Source: Chamaea fasciata (Eukaryota > Chordata > Aves > Passeriformes > Sylviidae). From it: a DNA stretch of 64,000 nucleotides. The notes beneath the pieces are model-generated. The model saw only the letters and a list, made by a program, of their open reading frames with translations, made no database searches and was not told the origin of the DNA. Shown one piece after another: positions 1-12,059 of this stretch. A program made the position numbers and the translations under genes. Within the stretch, counting starts at the first letter, position 1. Every line of letters begins with the position of its first letter. The DNA lies in assembly GCA_029207755.1 (NCBI GenBank), contig JARCOQ010000010.1, forward strand, positions 930,001-994,000. Direction: 5' to 3'.

Positions 1-754
1 GATTGACAGTGGTCAGGATGGACACCAGAGCAATGGATGCCACTGTGGATGGACACAGGTAGAGATGCACACCAGAGTAATGGTGTCCGCTCTGGATGGA
101 CACTGGTCTGGATAGACAGCAGAACCCTGGCTTCCACTCTGGATGGACGCTTGCCTGAATCGACAAAAGAGCTATGGATCCCAGCTTGACACTGGTCTGG
201 ATGGACACCAGAGCCATGGATCCCACTCTGAATGCACACTACTCGTGATGGACAAAAGAGCCATGCATCCCTCTGTGGATGGAGCCTGGCTTGAATGGAC
301 AGCACAGCCACGAATCCAGACGGACACCAGAGCCGTGGATCCCAACTGGACAGTGGTCTCGATGGACACCAGTGCCATGGATCCCACTGCGGATGGACAC
401 TGGTATGGATAGACATCAGAGCCTTGGATCCCAGCTTGACTGTGTTCTGGATGGAGAGCAGAGTCTTGGATTGGACTCTCGATGGATACTGCTCCAGATG
501 GACACCAGAGCCATGGATCCCCCTGTAGATGGATCCCCGTCTGGATAGACTCCAGAGCCATGGATCCGTCTCTGGATGGATGCTGGTCTGGATGGACACC
601 CGAGCCATTGATCCGAATTGGAGCCTGGTCTGGATGGATACAAGGCCCATGGATTCCACTCTTGATGGACACTTGTGGAGATAGCAACCAGAGGCATGGA
701 TTCGACTCGACATGGACACTGGTCCTGAAGGACAGTGGTCTAGATGGTGACCAG
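1..754. repeat. Partial 1047-type HOR, left edge of window
   Basis: Contains the last 28 bp of m20, then m21-m23 and m1-m13 with an S tail; the parts sum to 754 bp. It corresponds to 11306-12059. It carries the variants TTGCCTGAATCGAC and CCATTGATCCG found in only some copies. Confidence 0.9.
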
Positions 755-1023
755 AGCCATTCCTCCCACCTTGTATTGACTCTTGCCAGACCCCGAGGCA
801 TGGATCTCACTCTGGATGGCCAGTGGTCTGGATGGGCACCAGACCATGGATCCCCTATCAATGGACACTGGTCTAGATGGACGCCAGAGCCATGGATTCC
901 AGCAGGACACTGGTGTGGATGGACACCAGAGCCATGGATGCCACTGTGGATGGATACTGGTTTGGATGGACATAAGAGCCACGGATCCCAATCTAGATGG
1001 ACGCTGCTGTGAATAGACACCAG

Positions 1024-1345
1024 AGCCATGGATCCCACTCTGAATGCACACTACTCGTGATGGACACAAGAGCCATGCATCCCTCTGTGGATGGAGCGTG
1101 GTTTGAAGGCACAGCACAGCCCCGCATCCAGATGGACACCAGAGCCGTGGATCCCAACTGGACAGTGGTGTGGATGGACTCCAGAGCCATGGATCCCACA
1201 ATGAATGCACACTACTCGTGATGGACACAAGAGTCATGCATCCCTCTGTGGATGGAGCCTGGTTTGAAGGCACAGCACAGCCACGCATCCAGATGGACAC
1301 CAGAGCCGTGGATCCCAACTGGACAGTGGTCTGGATGGACACCAG
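1024..1345. repeat. 161 bp segmental duplication of m2-m5
   Basis: Monomers m2, m3, m4 and m5 (47+47+25+42 = 161 bp) are present twice in a row, at 1024-1184 and 1185-1345. The copies differ at a few sites, such as CACTCTGAATGC against CACAATGAATGC. This doubling defines the 1161 bp block. Equivalent pairs start at 7329, 12329, 18634, 28275, 39197, 44159 and 50560. The 1230 bp blocks have a single m2-m5 set preceded instead by m20-m23 and m1. Confidence 0.9.
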
Positions 1346-1716
1346 AGCCATGGATCCCACTCTGGATGGACCCTGGTACAGATGGACAGCATAGCCATGG
1401 ATGCATAATGGACACTGCTCCAGATGGATAATGATCTGGATGGACGCCAATGCCATGGATCCCACTCTGGATGCACGCTGTTCTTGATGGACACAGGCGT
1501 CATGCATGGGTCTGTAGATGGAGCCTGGTATGAATGGACAGCACAGCCACGTATCCAGATGGATACTTGTCCAGATGGACAGCAGAGCCGTGGATCTCAA
1601 GTGGACAGTGGTCTGGATGGAATCCAAAGCGATGGATCCCACTGTGGATGGACACTGGTATGGATAGACCTCCGAGCCTTGGATCCGAGCTTTGCTCTGT
1701 TCTGGATAGACTCCAG
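1346..1716. repeat. Reference p1-p8 monomer cassette (371 bp)
   Basis: Eight monomers found only in the 1161 and 1230 bp blocks. Their lengths are p1 47, p2 59, p3 47, p4 46, p5 41, p6 42, p7 47 and p8 42 bp. They replace m6 to m9 of the 1047 bp unit. Distinctive pieces are GGATGCATAATGG (p2), TCATGCATGGGTCTG (p4) and CCGAGCTTTGCTCTG (p8). p4 to p8 resemble m3 to m7 in order and length, so the cassette is probably a diverged older duplicate of that stretch; this is inference from similarity by eye. It occurs 16 times in the window, once in every 1161 or 1230 bp block. Confidence 0.85.
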
Positions 1717-1915
1717 AGCCATGGATCCGTCTCTGGATGGACGCTGGTCTGGATGGACACCCGAGCCATGGATCCAAATTGGAGCCTGGTCTGGATGGAT
1801 ACAAGGCCCATGGATTCCACTCTTGATGGACACTTGTGGAGAGAGCAACCAGAGGCATGGATTCGACTCGACATGGACACTGGTCCTGAAGGACAGTGGT
1901 CTAGATGGTGACCAG

Positions 1916-2519
1916 AGCCATTCCTCCCACCTTGTATTGACTCTTGCCAGACCCCGAGGCATGGATCCCACTCTGGATGGCCAGTGGTCTGGATGGGCAC
2001 CAGACCATGGCTCCCCTATCAATGGACACTGGTCTAGATGGACACCAAAGCCATGGATTCCAGCTGGACACTGGTGTGGATGGACACCAGAGCCATGGAT
2101 GCCACTGTGGATGGACACTGGTTTGGATGGACATAAGAGCCTTGGATCCCAGCTTGACTGAGTTCTGGATGGAGAGCAGAGTCTTGGATTGGACTCTGGA
2201 TGGATACTGCTCCAGATGGACAGCAGAGTCTTGGATTGGACTCTGGATGGATACTGCTCCAGATGGACACCAGACCCATGGATCCCACTGTTGGTGGATA
2301 CTGGTCTGGATGGACTCCAGAGCCATGGATCCGTCCCTGGATGGACGCAGTTCTGGATGGACACCAGAGCCATAGATCCAAATTGGAGCCTGTTCTGGAT
2401 GGATGCAAGGGCCATGGATTCCACTCTGGATGGATACTGCTCCAGTTAGCAACCAGAGTCATGGATCCGAATCCAGATGGAGACTGGTCCAGATGGACAC
2501 TGGTCCAGATGGTGACCAG
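1916..2519. repeat. 604 bp HOR block
   Basis: A 698-type block that has lost the adjacent monomers m19 and m6 (94 bp): m18 (ending GACATAAG) runs straight into m7 (AGCCTTGGATCC). It starts with S and ends with an L tail. The only other 604 bp block is at 13221-13824. Confidence 0.92.
2180..2273. repeat. 47 bp doubling of monomer m8
   Basis: m8 (AGTCTTGGATTGGACTC) is present as two adjacent copies, 2180-2226 and 2227-2273, that differ only at the end (ACAGCAG against ACACCAG). The doubling is present in all 604, 697, 698 and 703 bp blocks. It is absent from the 651, 656, 1045 and 1047 bp blocks, so the size differences 703/656 and 698/651 are exactly one monomer. Confidence 0.92.
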
Positions 2520-3222
2520 AGCCATTCCTCCCACCTTGTATTGATAGTGGTCTTGCCAGACCCGGAGGCATGGATCCCACTCTGGATGGCCAGTGGTCTG
2601 GATGGGCACCAAACCATGGATCCCCTATCAATGGACACTGGTCTAGATGGACACCAGAGCCATGGAGTCCAGCTGGACACTGGTGTGGATGGACACCAGA
2701 GCAATGGATGCCACTGTGGATGGATACTGGTTTGGATGGACATAAGAGCCACGGATCCCAATCTAGATGGACGCTGCTGTGAATAGACACCATTGCCATG
2801 AATCCCACTGTGGATGGACACTGGTATGGATAGACATCAGAGCCTTGGATCCCAGCTTGACTGAGTTCTGGATGGAGAGCAGAGTCTTGGATTGGACTCT
2901 GGATGGATACTGCTCCAGATGGACAGCAGAGTCTTGGATTGGACTCTGGATGGATACTGCTCCAGATGGACACCAGACCCATGGATCCCACTGTTGGTGG
3001 ATACTGGTCTGGATGGACTCCAGAGCCATGGATCCGTCCCTGGATGGACACAGCTCTGGATGGACACCAGAGCCATAGATCCAAATTGGAGCCTGTTCTG
3101 GATGGATGCAAGGGCCATGGATTCCACTCTGGATGGATACTGCTCCAGTTAGCAACCAGAGTCATGGATCCGAATCCAGATGGAGACTGGTCCAGATGGA
3201 CACTGGTCCAGATGGTGACCAG
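2520..3222. repeat. 703 bp HOR block
   Basis: Fifteen monomers: m14(L, 46 bp), m15-m19, m6, m7, doubled m8, m9-m13; lengths add to 703. m6 has the variant ACCATTGCCATGAATCC. The tail is L. Confidence 0.92.
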
Positions 3223-4269
3223 AGCCATTCCTCCCACCTTGTATTGATAGTGGTCTTGCCAGACCCGGAGGCATGGATCCCACTCTGGATGGCCAGTGGT
3301 CTGGATGGGCACCAAACCATGGATCCCCTATGAATGGACACTGGTCTAGATGGACGCCAGAGCCATGGATTCCAGCTGGACACTGGTGTGGATGGACACC
3401 AGAGCCATGGATGCCACTGTGGATGGACACTGGTTTGGATGGACATAAGAGCCACGGATCCCAATCTGGATGGACGCTGCTGTGAATAGACCCCAGAGCC
3501 ATGGATCCCACAGTGGATTGACAGTGGTCAGGATGGACACCAGAGCAATGGATGCCACTGTGGATGGACACAGGTAGAGATGCACACCAGAGTAATGGTG
3601 TCCGCTCTGGATGGACACTGGTCTGGATAGACAGCAGAACCCTGGCTTCCACTCTGGATGGACGCTTGCCTGAATAGACAAAAGAGCTATGGATCCCAGC
3701 TTGACACTGGTCTGGATGGACACCAGAGCCATGGATCCCACTCTGAATGCACACTACTCGTGATGGACAAAAGAGCCATGCATCCCTCTGTGGATGGAGC
3801 CTGGCTTGAATGGACAGCACAGCCACGAATCCAGACGGACACCAGAGCCGTGGATCCCAACTGGACAGTGGTCTCGATGGACACCAGTGCCATGGATCCC
3901 ACTGCGGATGGACACTGGTATGGATAGACATCAGAGCCTTGGATCCCAGCTTGACTGTGTTCTGGATGGAGAGCAGAGTCTTGGATTGGACTCTCGATGG
4001 ATACTGCTCCAGATGGACACCAGAGCCATGGATCCCCCTGTAGATGGATCCCCGTCTGGATAGACTCCAGAGCCATGGATCCGTCTCTGGATGGACGCTG
4101 GTCTGGATGGACACCCGAGCCATGGATCCAAATTGGAGCCTGGTCTGGATGGATACAAGGCCCATGGATTCCACTCTTGATGGACACTTGTGGAGATAGC
4201 AACCAGAGGCATGGATTCGACTCGACATGGACACTGGTCCTGAAGGACAGTGGTCTAGATGGTGACCAG
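3223..4269. repeat. 1047 bp HOR block, S tail
   Basis: Twenty-three monomers beginning with m14(L). m9 reads CCCCCTGTAGATGG and m3 to m5 carry CGAATCCAGACGG, features of the S-tailed 1047 subtype. Confidence 0.9.
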
Positions 4270-5060
4270 AGCCATTCCTCCCACCTTGTATTGACTCTTG
4301 CCAGACCCCGAGGCATGGATCCCACTCTGGATGGCCAGTGGTCTGGATGGGCACCAGACCATGGCTCCCCTATCAATGGACACTGGTCTAGATGGACACC
4401 AAAGCCATGGATTCCAGCTGGACACTGGTGTGGATGGACACCAGAGCCATGGATGCCACTGTGGATGGACACTGGTTTGGATGGACATAAGAGCCACGGA
4501 TCCCAATCTGGATGGACGCTGCTGTGAAAAGACACCAGAGCCATGGATCCCACTGTGGATGGACACTGGTATGGATAGACATCAGAGCCTTGGATCCCAG
4601 CTTGACTGAGTTCTGGATGGAGAGCAGAGTCTTGGATTGGACTCTGGATGGATACTGCTCCAGATGGACAGCAGAGTCTTGGATTGGACTCTGGATGGAT
4701 ACTGCTCCAGATGGACACCAGACCCATGGATCCCACTGTTGGTGGATACTGGTCTGGATGGACTCCAGAGCCATGGATCCGTCCCTGGATGGACACAGTT
4801 CTGGATGGACACCAGAGCCATAGATCCAAATTGGAGCCTGTTCTGGATGGATGCAAGGGCCATGGATTCCACTCTGGATGGCTACTGCTCCAGTTAGCAA
4901 CCAGAGTCATGGATCCGAATCCAGATGGAGACTGGTCCAGATGGACACTGGTCCAGATGGTGACCAGAGCCATTCCTCCCACCTTGTATTGATAGTGGTC
5001 TTGCCAGACCCGGAGGCATGGATCCCACTCTGAATGGCCAGTGGTCTGGATGGGCACCAA
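3687..5060 (-). other. Longest open frame (457 codons), not a supported gene
   Basis: This minus-strand frame crosses parts of 1047, 698 and 1047 bp blocks, so its ends bear no relation to repeat units. The same frame recurs at 14992-16365, 24631-26004 and 46916-48289 because those regions are duplicates. The product would be rich in Ser, Trp, His and Pro with a repeating SMALVSIQ and PWLWCPSRP pattern. I see no signal peptide, membrane segment or known domain. Other frames on both strands are nearly as open, and the monomer length of 47 bp forces frame rotation, so selection for this protein is not supported. Confidence 0.85.
4270..4967. repeat. 698 bp HOR block
   Basis: Begins with m14(S) and ends in an L tail. 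m19 ends GCTGTGAAAAGACACC, and m12 has GGCTACTGCTCC where other copies have GGATACTGCTCC. Confidence 0.9.
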
Positions 5061-6014
5061 ACCATGGATCCCCTATCAATGGACACTGGTCTAGATGGAC
5101 ACCAGAGCCATGGATTCCAGCTGGACACTGGTGTGGATGGACACCAGAGCCATGGATGCCACTGTGGATGGACACTGGTTTGGATGGACATAAGAGCCAC
5201 GGATCCCAATCTGGATGGACGCTGCTGTGAATAGACCCCAGAGCCATGGATCCCACAGTGGATTGACAGTGGTCAGGATTGACACCAGAGCAATGGATGC
5301 CACTGTGGATGGACGCAGGTAGAGATGCACACCAGAGTAATGGTGTCCGCTCTGGATTGACACTGGTCAGGATAGACAGCAGAACCCTGGCTTCCACTCT
5401 GGATGGACGCTTGCCTGAATAGACAAAAGAGCTATGGATCCCAGCTTGACACTGGTCTGGAAGGACACCAGAGCCATGGATCCCACTCTGAATGCACACT
5501 ACTCGTGATGGACACAAGAGCCATGCATCCCTCTGTGGATGGAGCCTGGTTTGAATGGACAGCACAGCCACGCATCCAGATGGACACCAGAGCCATGGAT
5601 CCCAACTGGACAGTGGTCTCGATGGACACCAGAGCCATGGATCCCACTGTGGATGGACACTGGTATGGATAGACATCAGAGCCTTGGATCCCAGCTTGAT
5701 TGTGTTCTGGATGGAGAGCAGAGTCTTGGATTGGACTCTAGATGGATACTGCTCCAGATGGACACCAGAGCCATGGATCCCACTGTTGGTGGATTCTGGT
5801 CTGGATGGACTCCAGAGCCATGGATCCGTCCCTGGATGGACACAGTTCTGGATGGACACCAGAGCCATAGATCCAAATTGGAGCCTGTTCTGGATGGATG
5901 CAAGGGCCATGGATTCCACTCTGGATGGATACTGCTCCAGTTAGCAACCAGAGTCATGGATCCGAATCCAGATGGAGATAGGTCCAGATGGACACTGGTC
6001 CAGATGGTGACCAG
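4968..6014. repeat. 1047 bp HOR block, L tail
   Basis: The L-tailed subtype, with CATCCAGATGGACACC at m4 and CACTGTTGGTGG at m9. The variants GGATTGACACCAG and GGACGCAGGTAG in m20-m22 mark it and its copies at 8919, 16273, 25912 and 48197. Confidence 0.9.
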
Positions 6015-7059
6015 AGCCATTCCTCCCACCTTGTATTGATAGTGGTCTTGCCAGACCCGGAGGCATGGATCCCACTCTGGATGGCCAGTGGTCTGGATGG
6101 GCCCCAGACCATGGATCCCCTATGAATGGACACTGGTCTAGATGGACGCCAGAGCCATGGATTCCAGCTGGACACTGGTGTGGATGGACACCAGAGCCAT
6201 GGATGCCACTGTGGATGGACACTGGTTTGGATGGACATAAGAGCCACGGATCCCAATCTGGATGGACGCTGCTGTGAATAGACCCCAGAGCCATGGATCC
6301 CACAGTGGATTGACAGTGGTCAGGATGGACACCAGAGCAATGGATGCCACTGTGGATGGACACAGGTAGAGATGCACACCAGAGTAATGGTGTCCGCTCT
6401 GGATGGACACTGGTCTGGATAGACAGCAGAACCCTGGCTTCCACTCTGGATGGACGCTTGCCTGAATAGACAAAAGAGCTATGGATCCCAGCTTGACACT
6501 GGTCTGGATGGACACCAGAGCCATGGATCCCACTCTGAATGCACACTACTCGTGATGGACAAAAGAGCCATGCATCCCTCTGTGGATGGAGCCTGGCTTG
6601 AATGGACAGCACAGCCACGAATCCAGACGGACACCAGAGCCGTGGATCCCAACTGGACAGTGGTCTCGATGGACACCAGTGCCATGGATCCCACTGCGGA
6701 TGGACACTGGTATGGATAGACATCAGAGCCTTGGATCCCAGCTTGACTGTGTTCTGGATGGAGAGCAGTCTTGGATTGGACTCTCGATGGATACTGCTCC
6801 AGATGGACACCAGAGCCATGGATCCCCCTGTAGATGGATCCCCGTCTGGATAGACTCCAGAGCCATGGATCCGTCTCTGGATGGATGCTGGTCTGGATGG
6901 ACACCCGAGCCATTGATCCGAATTGGAGCCTGGTCTGGATGGATACAAGGGCCATGGATTCCACTCTTGATGGACACTTGTGGAGATAGCAACCAGAGGC
7001 ATGGATTCGACTCGACATGGACACTGGTCCTGAAGGACAGTGGTCTAGATGGTGACCAG
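6015..7059. repeat. 1045 bp HOR block
   Basis: A 1047-type block with a 2 bp deletion at about 6766-6768: GAGAGCAGTCTTGG instead of GAGAGCAGAGTCTTGG at the m7/m8 junction. The same deletion recurs only at about 18071 in the 11,305 bp duplicate, which ties those two copies together. Confidence 0.9.
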
Positions 7060-8220
7060 AGCCATTCCTCCCACCTTGTATTGACTCTTGCCAGACCCCG
7101 AGGCATGGATCTCACTCTGGATGGCCAGTGGTCTGGATGGGCACCAGACCATGGATCCCCTATCAATGGACACTGGTCTAGATGGACGCCAGAGCCATGG
7201 ATTCCAGCAGGACACTGGTGTGGATGGACACCAGAGCCATGGATGCCACTGTGGATGGATACTGGTTTGGATGGACATAAGAGCCACGGATCCCAATCTA
7301 GATGGACGCTGCTGTGAATAGACACCAGAGCCATGGATCCCACTCTGAATGCACACTACTCGTGATGGACACAAGAGCCATGCATCCCTCTGTGGATGGA
7401 GCGTGGTTTGAAGGCACAGCACAGCCCCGCATCCAGATGGACACCAGAGCCGTGGATCCCAACTGGACAGTGGTGTGGATGGACTCCAGAGCCATGGATC
7501 CCACAATGAATGCACACTACTCGTGATGGACACAAGAGTCATGCATCCCTCTGTGGATGGAGCCTGGTTTGAAGGCACAGCACAGCCACGCATCCAGATG
7601 GACACCAGAGCCGTGGATCCCAACTGGACAGTGGTCTGGATGGACACCAGAGCCATGGATCCCACTCTGGATGGACCCTGGTACAGATGGACAGCATAGC
7701 CATGGATGCATAATGGACACTGCTCCAGATGGATAATGATCTGGATGGACGCCAATGCCATGGATCCCACTCTGGATGCACGCTGTTCTTGATGGACACA
7801 GGCGTCATGCATGGGTCTGTAGATGGAGCCTGGTATGAATGGACAGCACAGCCACGTATCCAGATGGATACTTGTCCAGATGGACAGCAGAGCCGTGGAT
7901 CTCAAGTGGACAGTGGTCTGGATGGAATCCAAAGCGATGGATCCCACTGTGGATGGACACTGGTATGGATAGACCTCCGAGCCTTGGATCCGAGCTTTGC
8001 TCTGTTCTGGATAGACTCCAGAGCCATGGATCCGTCTCTGGATGGACGCTGGTCTGGATGGACACCCGAGCCATGGATCCAAATTGGAGCCTGGTCTGGA
8101 TGGATACAAGGCCCATGGATTCCACTCTTGATGGACACTTGTGGAGATAGCAACCAGAGGCATGGATTCGACTCGACATGGACACTGGTCCTGAAGGACA
8201 GTGGTCTAGATGGTGACCAG
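7060..8220. repeat. 1161 bp HOR block
   Basis: Same monomer order as 755-1915 but with GAGATAGCAACC in the tail. m15 at the start reads ATCTCACTCTGG, a variant of the 1161 class also seen in the 11,305 bp partner at 18365. Confidence 0.9.
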
Positions 8221-8918
8221 AGCCATTCCTCCCACCTTGTATTGACTCTTGCCAGACCCCGAGGCATGGATCCCACTCTGGATGGCCAGTGGTCTGGATG
8301 GGCACCAGACCATGGCTCCCCTATCAATGGACACTGGTCTAGATGGACACCAAAGCCATGGATTCCAGCTGGACACTGGTGTGGATGGACACCAGAGCCA
8401 TGGATGCCACTGTGGATGGACACTGGTTTGGATGGACATAAGAGCCACGGATCCCAATCTGGATGGACGCTGCTGTGAAAAGACACCAGAGCCATGGATC
8501 CCACTGTGGATGGACACTGGTATGGATAGACATCAGAGCCTTGGATCCCAGCTTGACTGAGTTCTGGATGGAGAGCAGAGTCTTGGATTGGACTCTGGAT
8601 GGATACTGCTCCAGATGGACAGCAGAGTCTTGGATTGGACTCTGGATGGATACTGCTCCAGATGGACACCAGACCCATGGATCCCACTGTTGGTGGATAC
8701 TGGTCTGGATGGACTCCAGAGCCATGGATCCGTCCCTGGATGGACACAGTTCTGGATGGACACCAGAGCCATAGATCCAAATTGGAGCCTGTTCTGGATG
8801 GATGCAAGGGCCATGGATTCCACTCTGGATGGCTACTGCTCCAGTTAGCAACCAGAGTCATGGATCCGAATCCAGATGGAGACTGGTCCAGATGGACACT
8901 GGTCCAGATGGTGACCAG
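8221..8918. repeat. 698 bp HOR block
   Basis: S start, L tail. Here the match with the region 11,305 bp downstream begins to break: 8353 reads CACCAAAGCC where 19658 reads CACCAGAGCC. Confidence 0.9.
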
Positions 8919-10427
8919 AGCCATTCCTCCCACCTTGTATTGATAGTGGTCTTGCCAGACCCGGAGGCATGGATCCCACTCTGAATGGCCAGTGGTCTGG
9001 ATGGGCACCAAACCATGGATCCACTATCAATGGACACTGGTCTAGATGGACACCAGAGCCATGGATTCCAGCTGGACACTGGTGTGGATGGACACCAGAG
9101 CCATGGATGCCACTGTGGATGGACACTGGTTTGGATGGACATAAGAGCCACGGATCCCAATCTGGATGGACGCTGCTGTGAATAGACCCCAGAGCCATGG
9201 ATCCCACAGTGGATTGACAGTGGTCAGGATTGACACCAGAGCAATGGATGCCACTGTGGATGGACGCAGGTAGAGATGCACACCAGAGTAATGGTGTCCG
9301 CTCTGGATTGACACTGGTCAGGATAGACAGCAGAACCCTGGCTTCCACTCTGGATGGACGCTTGCCTGAATAGACAAAAGAGCTATGGATCCCAGCTTGA
9401 CACTGGTCTGGAAGGACACCAGAGCCATGGATCCCACTCTGAATGCACACTACTCGTGATGGACACAAGAGCCATGCATCCCTCTGTGGATGGAGCCTGG
9501 TTTGAATGGACAGCACAGCCACGCATCCAGATGGACACCAGAGCCATGGATCCCAACTGGACAGTGGTCTCGATGGACACCAGAGCCATGGATCCCACTG
9601 TGGATGGACACTGGTATGGATAGACATCAGAGCCTTGGATCCCAGCTTGATTGTGTTCTGGATGGAGAGCAGAGTCTTGGATTGGACTCTAGATGGATAC
9701 TGCTCCAGATGGACACCAGAGCCATGGATCCCACTGTTGGTGGATTCTGGTCTGGATGGACTCCAGAGCCATGGATCCGTCCCTGGATGGACACAGTTCT
9801 GGATGGACACCAGAGCCATAGATCCAAATTGGAGCCTGTTCTGGATGGATGCAAGGGCCATGGATTCCACTCTGGATGGATACTGCTCCAGTTAGCAACC
9901 AGAGTCATGGATCCGAATCCAGATGGAGATAGGTCCAGATGGACACTGGTCCAGATGGTGACCAGAGCCATTCCTCCCACCTTGTATTGATAGTGGTCTT
10001 GCCAGACCCGGAGGCATGGATCCCACTCTGGATGGCCAGTGGTCTGGATGGGCCCCAGACCATGGATCCCCTATGAATGGACACTGGTCTAGATGGACGC
10101 CAGAGCCATGGATTCCAGCTGGACACTGGTGTGGATGGACACCAGAGCCATGGATGCCACTGTGGATGGACACTGGTTTGGATGGACATAAGAGCCACGG
10201 ATCCCAATCTGGATGGACGCTGCTGTGAATAGACCCCAGAGCCATGGATCCCACAGTGGATTGACAGTGGTCAGGATGGACACCAGAGCAATGGATGCCA
10301 CTGTGGATGGACACAGGTAGAGATGCACACCAGAGTAATGGTGTCCGCTCTGGATGGACACTGGTCTGGATAGACAGCAGAACCCTGGCTTCCACTCTGG
10401 ATGGACGCTTGCCTGAATAGACAAAAG

Positions 10428-11474
10428 AGCTATGGATCCCAGCTTGACACTGGTCTGGATGGACACCAGAGCCATGGATCCCACTCTGAATGCACACTAC
10501 TCGTGATGGACACAAGAGCCATGCATCCCTCTGTGGATGGAGCCTGGTTTGAATGGACAGCACAGCCACGCATCCAGATGGACACCAGAGCCATGGATCC
10601 CAACTGGACAGTGGTCTCGATGGACACCAGAGCCATGGATCCCACTGTGGATGGACACTGGTATGGATAGACATCAGAGCCTTGGATCCCAGCTTGATTG
10701 TGTTCTGGATGGAGAGCAGAGTCTTGGATTGGACTCTAGATGGATACTGCTCCAGATGGACACCAGAGCCATGGATCCCACTGTTGGTGGATTCTGGTCT
10801 GGATGGACTCCAGAGCCATGGATCCGTCCCTGGATGGACACAGTTCTGGATGGACACCAGAGCCATAGATCCAAATTGGAGCCTGTTCTGGATGGATGCA
10901 AGGGCCATGGATTCCACTCTGGATGGATACTGCTCCAGTTAGCAACCAGAGTCATGGATCCGAATCCAGATGGAGATAGGTCCAGATGGACACTGGTCCA
11001 GATGGTGACCAGAGCCATTCCTCCCACCTTGTATTGATAGTGGTCTTGCCAGACCCGGAGGCATGGATCCCACTCTGGATGGCCAGTGGTCTGGATGGGC
11101 CCCAGACCATGGATCCCCTATGAATGGACACTGGTCTAGATGGACGCCAGAGCCATGGATTCCAGCTGGACACTGGTGTGGATGGACACCAGAGCCATGG
11201 ATGCCACTGTGGATGGACACTGGTTTGGATGGACATAAGAGCCACGGATCCCAATCTGGATGGACGCTGCTGTGAATAGACCCCAGAGCCATGGATCCCA
11301 CAGTGGATTGACAGTGGTCAGGATGGACACCAGAGCAATGGATGCCACTGTGGATGGACACAGGTAGAGATGCACACCAGAGTAATGGTGTCCGCTCTGG
11401 ATGGACACTGGTCTGGATAGACAGCAGAACCCTGGCTTCCACTCTGGATGGACGCTTGCCTGAATCGACAAAAG
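10428..11474. repeat. Reference 1047 bp HOR unit, 23 monomers (m1-m23)
   Basis: I split this unit at the AG-CC junction of each monomer. Lengths of m1 to m23 are 42, 47, 47, 25, 42, 47, 42, 47, 47, 47, 42, 47, 63, 46, 47, 45, 42, 47, 47, 47, 47, 47 and 47, which sum exactly to 1047. Diagnostic monomers are m23/m1 (TTGCCTGAATAGACAAAAG junction), m4 (the 25 bp short form), m7 (CAGCTTGATTGTG), m13 (63 bp, with a 16 bp subrepeat) and m14 (TTCCTCCCACCTTG). This numbering is used in all other entries. Because 1047 is divisible by three, tandem copies keep the reading frame, which lengthens chance open frames. Confidence 0.93.
10950..11012. repeat. Monomer m13 with three 16 bp subrepeats
   Basis: This 63 bp monomer holds CCAGATGGAGATAGGT, CCAGATGGACACTGGT and CCAGATGGTGACCAG in a row (10966-11012). 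It equals a 47 bp monomer plus one extra 16 bp piece. It exposes the sub-monomer building block GGATGGACACTGGTCT, which appears in a normal monomer once whole and once modified. Confidence 0.85.
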
Positions 11475-12059
11475 AGCTATGGATCCCAGCTTGACACTGG
11501 TCTGGATGGACACCAGAGCCATGGATCCCACTCTGAATGCACACTACTCGTGATGGACAAAAGAGCCATGCATCCCTCTGTGGATGGAGCCTGGCTTGAA
11601 TGGACAGCACAGCCACGAATCCAGACGGACACCAGAGCCGTGGATCCCAACTGGACAGTGGTCTCGATGGACACCAGTGCCATGGATCCCACTGCGGATG
11701 GACACTGGTATGGATAGACATCAGAGCCTTGGATCCCAGCTTGACTGTGTTCTGGATGGAGAGCAGAGTCTTGGATTGGACTCTCGATGGATACTGCTCC
11801 AGATGGACACCAGAGCCATGGATCCCCCTGTAGATGGATCCCCGTCTGGATAGACTCCAGAGCCATGGATCCGTCTCTGGATGGATGCTGGTCTGGATGG
11901 ACACCCGAGCCATTGATCCGAATTGGAGCCTGGTCTGGATGGATACAAGGCCCATGGATTCCACTCTTGATGGACACTTGTGGAGATAGCAACCAGAGGC
12001 ATGGATTCGACTCGACATGGACACTGGTCCTGAAGGACAGTGGTCTAGATGGTGACCAG

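Larger units (their letters stand above)
755..1915. repeat. 1161 bp HOR block
   Basis: Twenty-six monomers: m14(S), m15-m19, m2-m5 twice, p1-p8, m10-m13; lengths add exactly to 1161. The tail has GAGAGAGCAACC instead of the usual GAGATAGCAACC, a variant shared only with the copy at 12060-13220. Confidence 0.92.
1..8352. repeat. Large duplicate A1, 11,305 bp offset (partner 11306-19657)
   Basis: The series of block sizes 1161, 604, 703, 1047, 698, 1047, 1045, 1161, 698 is the same here and 11,305 bp downstream. Rare shared marks are the two 604 bp blocks, the 2 bp deletion and GAGAGAGCAACC. Translations of both strands are the same between the copies up to the first difference I saw, at 8353. 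Confidence 0.9.
8919..12059. repeat. Three tandem 1047 bp HOR blocks
   Basis: Blocks 8919-9965, 9966-11012 and 11013-12059. The first two have L tails and the third an S tail. This is the only run of three 1047 bp blocks in the window. The first has a private base near 9024 (ATCCACTATC instead of ATCCCCTATC). Confidence 0.92.

Noticed and set aside
704..722. CENP-B box in GGATTCGACTCGACATGG of the S-form m13
   Set aside because: Only TTCG agrees with the core pattern; the required A and CGGG positions are not matched.
755..795. PRDM9-type recombination motif in CCATTCCTCCCACCTTG of m14
   Set aside because: It shares only the CCTCCC-type core with the human 13-mer and fails at the central T; the host species is unknown and the motif differs between species.
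3687..5060. 457-codon minus-strand open frame and many other frames of 60-400 codons as protein-coding genes
   Set aside because: All lie in the 47 bp satellite, overlap other equally open frames on both strands, start and stop at arbitrary points of the HORs and exist in as many copies as the duplicated segments. The consensus has no stop codon in any frame, so long frames are expected by composition.
3223..7059. A 349 bp basic unit, because 698, 1047 and 1745 are multiples of 349
   Set aside because: Monomer counting shows that 1047-698 = 349 arises by chance as nine lost monomers (391 bp) minus the 47 bp m8 doubling plus the 5 bp m14 difference. No 349 bp internal repeat is present.
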